The position numbers and the translations under genes are program-made. Below the pieces are notes generated by a model, which was given only the letters and a program-made list of their open reading frames with translations, ran no database searches and was not told the DNA's origin. This document shows positions 1-8,705 of a stretch of DNA of 64,000 bases, piece by piece. The DNA is from an uncultured Pelagibacteraceae bacterium (lineage in GTDB: Bacteria > Pseudomonadota > Alphaproteobacteria > Pelagibacterales > Pelagibacteraceae): positions 1 to 64,000 of the forward strand of contig CACNJC010000004.1 in the NCBI GenBank assembly GCA_902620585.1, in the 5' to 3' direction. The number at the start of each line of letters is the position of its first letter. The first letter of the stretch is position 1.

Positions 1-576
1 TTGCACAAAGAATCAGATTTATTTTTTGATTGGTATCTTAAACATTGTTCTAAAAATTTAAAACTTGGAAAAATAAAAAAAATATTAAAGAAAGAACTCA
101 ACAATATATATAAAAAACTTTATTTTAAAAATAATTGTTTTACACATAAAGATTTTCATGCATCAAATATTATGATGATTAAAAACAGATTAAGTCTTAT
201 TGATAGTCAAGACGCAATAATTGGAAATCCTTTATATGATGTTGCTTCATTAATTGATGATGTGAGGATTAGAATACCAAAAAATTTACAAGATAATTTA
301 TTCAAGTATTATTTTTCAAAATCAAAATTTAAAAAGAAAGATAAAAATTATTTAAAAAATGATTTTGATATTTTATCAGTTCAAAGAAATCTGAAAATAT
401 TAGGAATTTTTGTGCGTCTTTACAAAAGAGATAATAAATCAAATTATTTAAAATATTTACCTTATACTTGGCAATTGATTGATAGAAGAATGAAGAGTCC
501 TATTTTTAATAGATTGAACATATTGATGAAGAAGTATTTGTCGTTAAAAAAATTAAAAAAGATAAAAAAAATATGA
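1..576 (+). pseudogene. amgK: AmgK-type sugar kinase, C-terminal piece
   Basis: C-terminal 191 residues of an aminoglycoside-phosphotransferase-fold kinase of the AmgK type, which phosphorylates the anomeric carbon of N-acetylmuramate/N-acetylglucosamine in muropeptide recycling. Visible are the catalytic loop HKDFHASN (residues 49-56) and the metal-binding IDSQDA (67-72). The N-terminal lobe is absent here; a matching N-terminal piece lies on the other strand at 1503-1838. The first codon at base 1 is the window edge, not a trusted start. The stop overlaps the murU start (ATGA), the normal amgK-murU coupling. Family assignment is confident; whether the gene is truly broken or this is an assembly fold-back cannot be told from the window. 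Confidence 0.75.
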
Positions 577-1268
577 AAATTAAACATGGGATGATTCTAG
601 CTGCCGGATTAGGAAAAAGAATGAATCCCATTACTTTAAAAAATCCTAAGCCACTAATTAAAATAGGTAACAAAAATTTGTTAGAGAGGGCCATGGAGTT
701 GCTAATTGGTCATGGTGTAAAAGAAATAGCTATCAACGTTCATCATCTAGCTGATCAAATAAAAGATTTTATTAATCAAAAAAAATATAAAGTAAAAATT
801 ATAATTTCTGATGAGCAGAACACATTACTTGATACTGGAGGAGGAGTGCTTCAAGCCACTAGATCTTTTAAAGAACCTTTTGTAGTTATTAATCCTGATA
901 CCCTATGGAACAAAAGTTATTCTAATGAACTAAAAGTTTTAGAAGATCTTTATTTTAAACAAAAAAAATCCTGTTTATTATTAGTTAATAAAAATTTATG
1001 TTTTGATAGTTCATTTAAAGGAGATTTTAACCTTAATACAAATATAGTCAGTAGAGATGATAGCAATGAATTTATTTTTACTGGACTACAAATTTTAGAT
1101 CAAAGTGTTTTTAATTCTATAAACGATAAAATATTTTCTATGAATAAGATATGGGATAATTTAATCAAAAATAAAAGTTTATTTGGTACTCAAAGTAAGC
1201 AAAAATTTTATCATTTAAATACTAAAGAAATGTACGATAAAATATCGAATTTAAAAATTACTGATTAA
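573..1268 (+). CDS. murU: N-acetylmuramate-1-phosphate uridylyltransferase MurU-like
   Basis: Sugar nucleotidyltransferase of 231 residues. It would make UDP-MurNAc (or a related UDP-sugar) from the 1-phosphate produced by AmgK, bypassing de novo synthesis and giving intrinsic fosfomycin tolerance in other bacteria. The N-terminal signature LAAGLGKRMNP (residues 9-19) and NPKPLI are those of the GlmU/RfbA nucleotidyltransferase fold, and VVINPDTLW is the metal-binding Asp region. Length fits MurU. It overlaps amgK by 4 bases and runs convergently into the gpmA remnant, whose stop lies inside the murU 3' end. The exact sugar is inferred from the amgK partner. Confidence 0.8.
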   Translation: MKIKHGMILAAGLGKRMNPITLKNPKPLIKIGNKNLLERAMELLIGHGVKEIAINVHHLADQIKDFINQKKYKVKIIISDEQNTLLDTGGGVLQATRSFKEPFVVINPDTLWNKSYSNELKVLEDLYFKQKKSCLLLVNKNLCFDSSFKGDFNLNTNIVSRDDSNEFIFTGLQILDQSVFNSINDKIFSMNKIWDNLIKNKSLFGTQSKQKFYHLNTKEMYDKISNLKITD

Positions 1269-1524
1269 AGATAATAGTTTTAGTTCTAGTTTCATCCAGA
1301 TAATAATATTTTTGAATTTTGAGATTATTATCAAATTCAATTATTAAAGGATTTCCTGTTGGAATTTCTAATTCATTTATCTTTTGATTGGAAATTTTAA
1401 ATAGATATTTGCATAGTGCTCTTAGTGAATTGCCATGAGCTGATATTAAAACGTTTTTATTTTCTTTAATATTTTTTTGAATTTCTTTTTCATAATAAGG
1501 AATTACTCGTTCATAAGTATCTTT
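1258..1524 (-). pseudogene. gpmA: Phosphoglycerate mutase GpmA, C-terminal remnant
   Basis: Translating the minus strand from about 1524 to the stop at 1258-1260 gives 88 residues that read as the end of 2,3-bisphosphoglycerate-dependent phosphoglycerate mutase: KDTYERVIPYYEKEI, the histidine-acid-phosphatase motif SAHGNSLRAL with the second active-site histidine, and IPTGNPL. The N-terminal half, with the RHG phosphohistidine, is missing. At about 1517-1526 the frame gives way to the AmgK N-terminal piece. No start codon belongs to it. It is too short to be active and marks one side of the rearrangement junction. Confidence 0.8.
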
Positions 1525-1838
1525 TGTAACTTGATAATTAATTCAATTAATTTTTTGTAATCTTTAAGCTTATTTTTTTTGTTTTTAATATAATCATAGA
1601 AAGATTTATCGCCTAAATCTGTAATTTCAATCATATTGTCTTTGTAATAATTTTTTAGAAGCTTAGGCGATAAAATATTATGACTATTTAAAATTTTATT
1701 TACAAAGGAATAAACAATTAAATTTTTATATTGTTCTTTTCTTGCAAAGACTATTATTGAAGTTTTATTGTTTTTTTTAACTCTATAAAATTCTCTAAAA
1801 GATGCATCACCAGAAATCTTTTTTAATTTATAATTCAT
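1503..1838 (-). pseudogene. amgK: AmgK-type sugar kinase, N-terminal piece
   Basis: 111 residues with the opening of an AmgK-like kinase (ISGDASFREFYRV glycine/phosphate loop, IEITDLGDKSF hinge region). It then stops just after the LIIKLQK helix, where the reading frame crosses into gpmA sequence. The start overlaps the end of tsaE by about 11 bases, the usual tsaE-amgK coupling in alphaproteobacteria. The last residues (about ILMNE) are translated from the gpmA side and are not native. Catalytic residues are absent; the missing C-terminal part is at 1-576 in the opposite orientation. Confidence 0.75.
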
Positions 1839-2283
1839 TTTTATTAATATCTTTCCATTTTCCTTGTCCTACAAGGCTTAGTTCTCTTTCGTTTTCTTTT
1901 TTAGAATATTTCAAATGCAAATCTAATCTATTTGCTAAATTTGTCTCAACTAATTCTGGCCATTCAATTATTTTTATTGAATTTAGATCTTCTTTAAAAA
2001 TGCCGAGTTGACTAAGTTCTTGACTATTTTTAATTCTATAAAGATCGTAATGCATTACCTTCAAATTTTTAATATCGTATTCATATAATAAGTTAAATGT
2101 AGGACTTAAAACTTCTGTTTCCTTAACGCCTTCTCGTTTTTGTAAATAATTAATAAAATTTCTTGTAAAAGTTGTTTTGCCAACACCAATTTCGCCAATT
2201 AAAAAAATGCAATCTTTTTCAGACACATTGTCTGCAATTTTATTTGAAATTATTCTAAGGTGATCTAAGGATTTAATAATCAT
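1828..2283 (-). CDS. tsaE: tRNA t6A biosynthesis ATPase TsaE
   Basis: Small P-loop ATPase (151 residues) that works with TsaB and TsaD to make threonylcarbamoyladenosine at A37 of ANN-decoding tRNAs. The Walker A motif GEIGVGKT is at residues 30-37, followed by SPTFNLLYEY and HYDLYRI, which are family hallmarks. It lies 11 bases downstream of ahcY and overlaps amgK, as in many alphaproteobacteria. A TsaB-like partner is encoded at 46172-46555. Confidence 0.93.
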   Translation of the reverse strand: MIIKSLDHLRIISNKIADNVSEKDCIFLIGEIGVGKTTFTRNFINYLQKREGVKETEVLSPTFNLLYEYDIKNLKVMHYDLYRIKNSQELSQLGIFKEDLNSIKIIEWPELVETNLANRLDLHLKYSKKENERELSLVGQGKWKDINKNEL

Positions 2284-2294
2284 TAGCTACTAAT

Positions 2295-3584
2295 CTAGTA
2301 GCGATAAGTATCTGGTTTAAATGGCCCTGATGGTTTAACGCTAATGTAATCTGCTTGTTCTTTTGACATTTTGGTCAATTTTGCTCCAACTTTTTCCAAA
2401 TGTAACATAGCTACTTTTTCGTCTAAATGTTTTGGTAAAACATAAACTTTCTTTTCATATTTATCTGAATTATTCCATAATTCGATTTGTGCAATCACCT
2501 GATTAGTAAAAGAAGCGCTCATTACAAAACTAGGATGCCCAGTTGCACAACCTAGGTTTACCAATCTTCCTTCAGCCAATAAAATAATTCTTTTTTTGCT
2601 TGGCAATTCTATTTCATGAACTTGAGGTTTAATCTCATCCCACTTATAATTTTTTAAAGCTTCAACTTGAATTTCATTATCGAAGTGACCAATATTGCAT
2701 AATATTGCTCTGTCTTTCATATTCCTCATATGATCAGCTGTTACAATATCTTTATTTCCTGTGGCAGTTACTACAATGTCTGCATCTTTAATTGCATCGT
2801 CCATCAGTACAACTTCATAACCTTCCATCGCGGCTTGCAGAGCGCAAATTGGATCTGTTTCGGTGATCATAACTCTTGCACCAGCTTGTCTTAATGATGC
2901 TGCACTTCCTTTTCCAACATCACCAAATCCTGCTACGATAGCAACTTTTCCCGACATCATAACATCTGTTGCTCTTTTTATTCCATCTACTAAACTTTCT
3001 CTACAACCGTATAGATTGTCGAATTTAGATTTTGTTACTGAGTCATTTACATTGATAGCTGGTATTAAAAGTTCTTTCTTTGCTTCCATTTTCTTTAAAG
3101 CTAAAACACCTGTTGTTGTCTCCTCTGAAACACCTTTAATATTTTTTAACATATCTTTGTATTCTTTATGCATTAGAGATGTAAGATCACCACCGTCATC
3201 TAAGATTAGATTTGGTTTCCAATCTTTCTTTCCTTCTATTGTTTGTCTAACACACCACCAATATTCTTTTTCTGTTTCACCTTTCCAAGCAAACACAGGT
3301 ATGCCAGCTTTAGCTATTGCTGCTGCTGCATGATCTTGTGTGGAAAAAATATTACAAGAAGACCACCTAACTTCAGCTCCAAGTTCTACTAAAGTTTCAA
3401 TTAAAACTGCCGTCTGAATTGTCATATGAAGACAACCTAAAATACGAGCTCCCTTTAATGGCTTTTTACTTTTATATTCTTTTCTCAATGCCATTAACCC
3501 AGGCATTTCAGTTTCAGCTAGAGAAATTTCTTTTCTACCAAATTCAGCTTTTTTTATATCTTTTACTTTAAAATCTTGAGACAT
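2295..3584 (-). CDS. ahcY: S-adenosylhomocysteine hydrolase
   Basis: Cleaves S-adenosylhomocysteine to homocysteine and adenosine, closing the methylation cycle fed by MetK (40210-41373). 429 residues, usual for the bacterial enzyme. Seen are [10 protein letters not shown] at the substrate domain, the NAD-binding loop GFGDVGKG (residues 219-226), the C-terminal [13 protein letters not shown], and the closing KPDTYRY tail that contributes to the neighbouring subunit's cofactor site. It follows chvG by about 50 bases and precedes tsaE. No SAM or SAH riboswitch fits in the short upstream gap. Confidence 0.97.
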   Translation of the reverse strand: MSQDFKVKDIKKAEFGRKEISLAETEMPGLMALRKEYKSKKPLKGARILGCLHMTIQTAVLIETLVELGAEVRWSSCNIFSTQDHAAAAIAKAGIPVFAWKGETEKEYWWCVRQTIEGKKDWKPNLILDDGGDLTSLMHKEYKDMLKNIKGVSEETTTGVLALKKMEAKKELLIPAINVNDSVTKSKFDNLYGCRESLVDGIKRATDVMMSGKVAIVAGFGDVGKGSAASLRQAGARVMITETDPICALQAAMEGYEVVLMDDAIKDADIVVTATGNKDIVTADHMRNMKDRAILCNIGHFDNEIQVEALKNYKWDEIKPQVHEIELPSKKRIILLAEGRLVNLGCATGHPSFVMSASFTNQVIAQIELWNNSDKYEKKVYVLPKHLDEKVAMLHLEKVGAKLTKMSKEQADYISVKPSGPFKPDTYRY

Positions 3585-3598
3585 ATTTTTTTAGAGTT

Positions 3599-3626
3599 AT
3601 TTAACAACATAAATAGACGTTATCAA
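3599..3626 (-). promoter_or_regulatory. Possible sigma-70 promoter of ahcY
   Basis: Read on the minus strand, TTGATA and TTAAAT are separated by 16 bases, in the gap between chvG and ahcY. The predicted transcript start would lie fewer than about 10 bases from the ahcY ATG, giving a near-leaderless mRNA. The A+T richness makes chance matches likely. Confidence 0.3.
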
Positions 3627-3635
3627 GAAAGATTG

Positions 3636-5159
3636 CTAAGAAAATTTTGGTAGCAATACCTCAACTTGAGCGCCACCTTTATTTAGTCTGTTTGAGGCTG
3701 ATATTGTTCCTTCATGCAATTCTACAATATTTTTAACGATGTTAAGTCCTAATCCAGAGTGTTTTCCAAAGCTTTTCGGCCTGTTACTATAAAATCTTTT
3801 AAATATTTTTTGAGGAGAAGTTTCAGAAAAACCTGGACCTTCGTCTTTAATCAATATCACCAAATTATTTGAAGTTTCTTCAACTTCAATTTCAATTTTT
3901 TTATTTTCTTCACTAAAAGAAATGGAGTTGTCCAACAAATTAGCTATTACTTGTTCTAATCTATTTTCAATACCCAATACATAATGACCATTTGTAGAAA
4001 CTGATTTTTTTTTGACTTTTATTAAAATATTTTTATTTTGGTTTTTTAAATCTTGTTTGAAATCATCTGCAACATTATTTATAATTTCAATTAAGTTTAC
4101 TTTACTCATTTGTTCTCTCGACCATGAAGCTTCGTCTTTTAACATTTGAGAGTAATCAGTTATTAATCTTTCAATTCTTTCAGCATCATGGTTTATAATT
4201 GTTAGCAATTTTTCACTCTCCATTTTATCAGTCGTCTTATCTAATAATTCTGAAGCACTTTTTAAAGAAGCTAGTGGATTTCTTATTTCATGGGCAAGGT
4301 CATTTGAAAAAGTTTCTGCTCTTGTAGTTCTTTTTTGAAGTTCTTTTGTCATCTCATCTATAGATTTCGTTAACTTTCCAATCTCATCATCTCTAACAAA
4401 AAAGTTTTTTATATCGATATTTTTACTAGACTTTTTTTTAATTGAATCACTAAATTTTACTAACAAACCAACCGGTTTCAAAATGTATTTATTTAAGAAA
4501 AGAGAAAAAATTAAAATTACAAGTGCCACAGCCAACACTGTTCTTATTATAAAATCTTTTCTTTCTTTAACTGCGTTAAGAATATCATTTGCTTCTTCTG
4601 ATACCACAATATAACCCACCACTTCTTTTTGAATTTCTATTCTACTTATGGTGCTTACAAAAAAATTGTTTTGAATATTTTCTGAAATTGTTAATGGTTC
4701 GTTATTATATTTGTTTAAAATAGTTTCTTTAATTAAATTTTTGTTTTGCTTTTTAATTAACTTTTTAGAGTTTCCTTTATCCTTTATTTGTCCATCAATT
4801 GTTTCCTCTATAATTGTATCTGACCTTGTAAAAACATTTTGATCTAAATCTAAAATATTAGTATCTCCTATTAAATTTCCATCGGTGCTGAAAAATTGTA
4901 CTCTGTCTAAACTTTGAAATAAAAATCTTGTCGATAATAAAAAAGTTCTAATATCTTCAGCATTAAAACTTATATTTAATCTTTCTAAGTGATCTACAGT
5001 ATTATCAATTATAATATAGTGATTTGATGTTCTTTTTTTTACAAGATTAGGTTGAATAGCTTTTAAATAAAAAATTGTGAAAAGACCTAAAACTGAAAAT
5101 ACTGCTAAATTGAATAGTAAAAATTTTCTTAATATAGAAGCTGATTTTTTTTGTTTCAT
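3636..5159 (-). CDS. chvG: ChvG-like sensor histidine kinase
   Basis: Inner-membrane histidine kinase of 507 residues. It has a membrane helix at about 11-31, a periplasmic sensor of about 170 residues, a second helix at about 204-222, HAMP, then a DHp domain with LAHEIRNPLASL (phospho-acceptor His290) and a HATPase domain ending in GLGLNIVKNIVELH. In Rhizobiales ChvG (ExoS) senses acid or envelope stress. The start codon of chvG overlaps the last base of the response regulator gene at 5159, so the two are co-transcribed. The alphaproteobacterial neighbour ahcY follows, supporting orthology. Confidence 0.88.
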   Translation of the reverse strand: MKQKKSASILRKFLLFNLAVFSVLGLFTIFYLKAIQPNLVKKRTSNHYIIIDNTVDHLERLNISFNAEDIRTFLLSTRFLFQSLDRVQFFSTDGNLIGDTNILDLDQNVFTRSDTIIEETIDGQIKDKGNSKKLIKKQNKNLIKETILNKYNNEPLTISENIQNNFFVSTISRIEIQKEVVGYIVVSEEANDILNAVKERKDFIIRTVLAVALVILIFSLFLNKYILKPVGLLVKFSDSIKKKSSKNIDIKNFFVRDDEIGKLTKSIDEMTKELQKRTTRAETFSNDLAHEIRNPLASLKSASELLDKTTDKMESEKLLTIINHDAERIERLITDYSQMLKDEASWSREQMSKVNLIEIINNVADDFKQDLKNQNKNILIKVKKKSVSTNGHYVLGIENRLEQVIANLLDNSISFSEENKKIEIEVEETSNNLVILIKDEGPGFSETSPQKIFKRFYSNRPKSFGKHSGLGLNIVKNIVELHEGTISASNRLNKGGAQVEVLLPKFS

Positions 5160-5857
5160 TAACTAACATTCCATCTATACCCACTTCCATATCTAGTTTC
5201 AATTGCAGAAAACTTTTCATCTACTTTTTTGAACTTTTTTCTTATTCTTTTAACATGACTATCAATAGTTCTATCTTCAATTTCAGTATTTTCTTTATAG
5301 GCAATATCCATCAAATGGGCTCTTTCTTTTATTACTCCTGGCCTTTTTGCAAGCTCTTTAACAATTAAAAATTCAGTGGTTGTGAGTTTATCAGGTAAAG
5401 GTTTTCCAGCCCATTCACATTCTAGTTGAGAGGGATCTAGTTTCAATTTTCCATGGCTAATAATATTTTTTGTATCATCTACCACATTATTTTTTTTTCT
5501 TAATTGTACTCTTATTCTTTCGATTAGAACTTTAGTAGAAAAACCGCCTGATTTTTTAACAAAATCATCAGCTCCTAATTTTAAACCTAGTAATTCGTCA
5601 ACCTCTTCATCTTTTGATGTTAAAAAAATTATTGGTATCGATATTTTTTTTCTTAATTTTTTTAACAATTCTTCTCCATCCATTCTTGGCATCTTGATGT
5701 CCAGTACAGCTAAATCTGGAGGGTTTCTTGTTAAACCTATTAATGCTGACTCTCCGTCAATATAAGTTTGAACTTTAAAGCCTTCTCTTTCTAGTGCAAT
5801 ACTTATGCCTGTTAAAATATTTCTGTCATCATCTACTAGTGCAATTGTTTGTGCCAT
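5159..5857 (-). CDS. chvI: ChvI-like response regulator
   Basis: OmpR-family regulator of 232 residues. The receiver has the acidic pocket VDDDRNIL near the N terminus, phospho-acceptor Asp53 in LDIKMPRMD, and FLTSKDEEVDE. The C-terminal winged helix includes LTTTEFLIVKEL and the terminal RYGSGYRW. It is the first gene of a pair with chvG. Oddity: the usual K-P-F at the end of the receiver is read as KKSGGF, an apparent two-residue insertion that loses the cis-proline. Confidence 0.88.
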   Translation of the reverse strand: MAQTIALVDDDRNILTGISIALEREGFKVQTYIDGESALIGLTRNPPDLAVLDIKMPRMDGEELLKKLRKKISIPIIFLTSKDEEVDELLGLKLGADDFVKKSGGFSTKVLIERIRVQLRKKNNVVDDTKNIISHGKLKLDPSQLECEWAGKPLPDKLTTTEFLIVKELAKRPGVIKERAHLMDIAYKENTEIEDRTIDSHVKRIRKKFKKVDEKFSAIETRYGSGYRWNVS

Positions 5858-5896
5858 ATAATCATTCTCAAGAACTTAATGTCAAAATTTAGGCGT

Positions 5897-8662
5897 CTAG
5901 TGTGCCTCTCCCCAATTATTTCCTGAATTAATACTAATCTTTAAAGGAATAGAAAACAAATGATGTTGTGAACTAGAAACAGAAGTCATGGCATCTTGAA
6001 TTAATTTCTTCACACTAGTCACATCTTTTTTCATACATTCAAAAATCAATTCATCATGAATTTGAAGTAACATTTTTGCCTTTTGTTTTTTTTCTAACAT
6101 GTTATCAATTTTAATCATTGCTAATCTAATTATATCAGCAGCAGAACCTTGTATAGGAGCGTTAATCGCAGCTCTCTCTTGAAAACTTCTTACACTAAAA
6201 TTTTTGTCATTTATTCCTTTTAAATGAATTCTTCTTCCAAAAATATTTGAAACATACCCATATTTTCTACAGCTTTTAATTGTTGATTGCATATAATCTT
6301 TAATTTCAGGAAACTTTTTAAAGTAGGAGTTTATAAATTCTTGAGCGTCTTCATTAGAAACTGAAATTTGTTTTGCTAAACCATATTGAGTAATTCCATA
6401 AATAATACCAAAATTAATAGCTTTAGCTTTTCTTCTTTGGTCTTCAGAAACTTTTGTTATTGGAACATCAAAAACTTGACTAGCGGTTAAATTGTGTATG
6501 TCTAAATTATTTTTAAAAGCTTTTTTTAATTCCTTTACATCTGCCATGTCGGCAAGAATTCTCATTTCAATTTGATTATAATCTGCAGAAATTAAAATAT
6601 TATCTTTTTCTGCAATAAATGCTTTTCTTATTTCTTTTCCATCAGGCGATTTTATTGGAATGTTTTGTAAATTAGGATCACTTGAAGCTAGCCTACCTGT
6701 GTTAGTTGCAGCAAGAAGGAAAGAGGTATGAACTCTCTTTGTTTTCTTGCTTATATGGTCTTGAAGAGCGTCTGTATAAGTGCTTTTCAATTTTGAAACC
6801 TGTCTCCATTCTAAAACCAAATTTGGAAATTTATGTCCTGATAATGCTAAATCCTCTAAAATTTTTGCACTAGTAGCTAAACTACCTTTTTTTGTTTTTT
6901 TTAACTTAGCTATTTTTAAATCATTATATATTATTTCTCCTAGTTGTTTTGGTGACCCTATATTAAATTCTTTTCCACAAATTTTATAAATTTCTTTTTC
7001 TATCTTAATAAGTCTTGTGCTAAATTTTTTTGATAATTCTTTTAAGTAGTTTTCATCAACTTTAATACCGTTGGACTCTAATTTCGACAAAATCTTAATC
7101 ATTGGCTTCTCAAATATTTCATAAACATTGTTAAGTTTTTCACTGTCAACTCTGTCAGATAGTATCTTATACAATCTAAGTGTAACGTCTGCGTCTTCTG
7201 CGGCATATTCAGTAGCTTTGTCTAAATCAATTTCTGAAAAATTTAATTGATTTTTACCCGAGCCAACTAAATCTTTATAAGTTATTGTTTTGTGACCTAA
7301 ATGCAATTCTGACAAAGTATCCATGTTGTGACGGTTATTTCCTGCATCCAGTGTGTAAGATAAAAGCATAGTATCCTCTATTGACTCTAATTCAATTCCG
7401 AGTTTTTTAAAAATTATATAATCATATTTAATATTTTGACCTACTTTTTTTATGCTTGTATCTTCTAAAATTGGTTTTAATTTTCTGATCACAAAATCTG
7501 CCTTTAAACTTTCTAAATTTTTATGTCCAACAGGAATGTAAAATGATATATTTGGTTTGTAACTAACGGACACACCAATTAATTCAGCTTCTTGCGGATT
7601 TAGAGAAGATGTTTCTGTATCTACGGCAATGATACTTTGTTTATTTAAATCTTCAATTAATTTATTTAAGTCTTTTTCTTTTAAAATTTTTTTGTAAAGC
7701 TTCGTATCAATTTTTGATATCTTTTTTGAATTATCAGCTGAGTTTAGAATTTTTGAACCTGGCTCGCCATAAAAACTAATTGCTTGACTTAGCAATCTGT
7801 TAAATTCCATTTCTCTTAAAAAGTTATAAAGTTTATCTTTATCAACTGATTTAATTAAAAATTCACTTGGATCATTCTTTATTGGTACGTCTTCTTTTAA
7901 CGTAACTAATTTTTTGCTTAGTAGTGCTTTTTCTTTATTAGCTAATAAGGTTTCTCTTCTTTTATTTTGCTTAATTTCTTGTGCTTTCTTCAACAAGTTA
8001 TCAAGATTTTTATATTTATTTATCAATTCAGATGCTGTCTTTATTCCTATTCCAGGAACACCAGGAATGTTATCAGAAGAATCGCCAGCTAGTGATTGTA
8101 CATCAATCACTTGTTCAGGCTTCACTCCAAATTTTTCTAAAACTTCTTTATCTCCAATTACCTTGCTTTTCATTGGATCAAATAATCTTATCTTTTTTGA
8201 CACTAGTTGCATTAAATCTTTATCTGAAGAAATTACAGTCACTTTAGCTCCTGCCTCAGTAATTTGTTTAGAATAAGTTGCTATTAAATCATCAGCTTCA
8301 TAATTTAAAAGCTCTATAGATGGTAAATTGAAAGCTTCTACTGACTTTCTAATATATTCAAATTGCGGCACTAGATCATCAGGAGCCTCTGTACGATTGG
8401 CTTTATAGTCACTATAGATATCATTTCTAAAATTTTTTCTAGCAGAGTCAAATATTACTGCAAAATGGGTAGGTTTATTTTTTGAGTCATCCGATCTCAC
8501 ATCTTCTAAAAGTTTAAAGAGCATTGAACAAAAACCACTTACTGCTCCAGTTGGTAATCCATCGCTTTTTCGAGATAGAGGTGGTAAAGCGTAATAAGCT
8601 CGAAAAATATAACCTGAGCCATCTACTAAATAAAAATGATCTGTTTTTTTTATTGAACTCAT
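5897..8662 (-). CDS. polA: DNA polymerase I
   Basis: Full-length Pol I of 921 residues, for Okazaki maturation and repair. The N-terminal 5' nuclease covers about 1-300, with IELLNYEADDLIATY and the helix-hairpin-helix GVPGIGIKTA. The 3'-5' proofreading domain keeps the acidic DTETSSL and AEDADVTLRLY residues, so it is probably active. The polymerase domain carries motif A SADYNQIEMRIL, the O-helix RRKAKAINFGIIYG and motif C QIHDELIFE. It is divergent from the ABC ATPase gene across about 43 bases, and a downstream promoter is not obvious. Confidence 0.97.
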   Translation of the reverse strand: MSSIKKTDHFYLVDGSGYIFRAYYALPPLSRKSDGLPTGAVSGFCSMLFKLLEDVRSDDSKNKPTHFAVIFDSARKNFRNDIYSDYKANRTEAPDDLVPQFEYIRKSVEAFNLPSIELLNYEADDLIATYSKQITEAGAKVTVISSDKDLMQLVSKKIRLFDPMKSKVIGDKEVLEKFGVKPEQVIDVQSLAGDSSDNIPGVPGIGIKTASELINKYKNLDNLLKKAQEIKQNKRRETLLANKEKALLSKKLVTLKEDVPIKNDPSEFLIKSVDKDKLYNFLREMEFNRLLSQAISFYGEPGSKILNSADNSKKISKIDTKLYKKILKEKDLNKLIEDLNKQSIIAVDTETSSLNPQEAELIGVSVSYKPNISFYIPVGHKNLESLKADFVIRKLKPILEDTSIKKVGQNIKYDYIIFKKLGIELESIEDTMLLSYTLDAGNNRHNMDTLSELHLGHKTITYKDLVGSGKNQLNFSEIDLDKATEYAAEDADVTLRLYKILSDRVDSEKLNNVYEIFEKPMIKILSKLESNGIKVDENYLKELSKKFSTRLIKIEKEIYKICGKEFNIGSPKQLGEIIYNDLKIAKLKKTKKGSLATSAKILEDLALSGHKFPNLVLEWRQVSKLKSTYTDALQDHISKKTKRVHTSFLLAATNTGRLASSDPNLQNIPIKSPDGKEIRKAFIAEKDNILISADYNQIEMRILADMADVKELKKAFKNNLDIHNLTASQVFDVPITKVSEDQRRKAKAINFGIIYGITQYGLAKQISVSNEDAQEFINSYFKKFPEIKDYMQSTIKSCRKYGYVSNIFGRRIHLKGINDKNFSVRSFQERAAINAPIQGSAADIIRLAMIKIDNMLEKKQKAKMLLQIHDELIFECMKKDVTSVKKLIQDAMTSVSSSQHHLFSIPLKISINSGNNWGEAH

Positions 8663-8705
8663 ATATATATATTACATTAATTTTTGACCTATATTTAATC
8701 AAACT

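Noticed and set aside
2863-3333. 156-codon open frame antisense to ahcY
   Set aside because: It lies wholly inside a well-conserved gene, has no ribosome-binding site and no recognisable domain; it is a shadow of codon usage.
7914-8276. Open frame antisense to polA
   Set aside because: Overlaps the conserved 5' nuclease domain and has no family resemblance.
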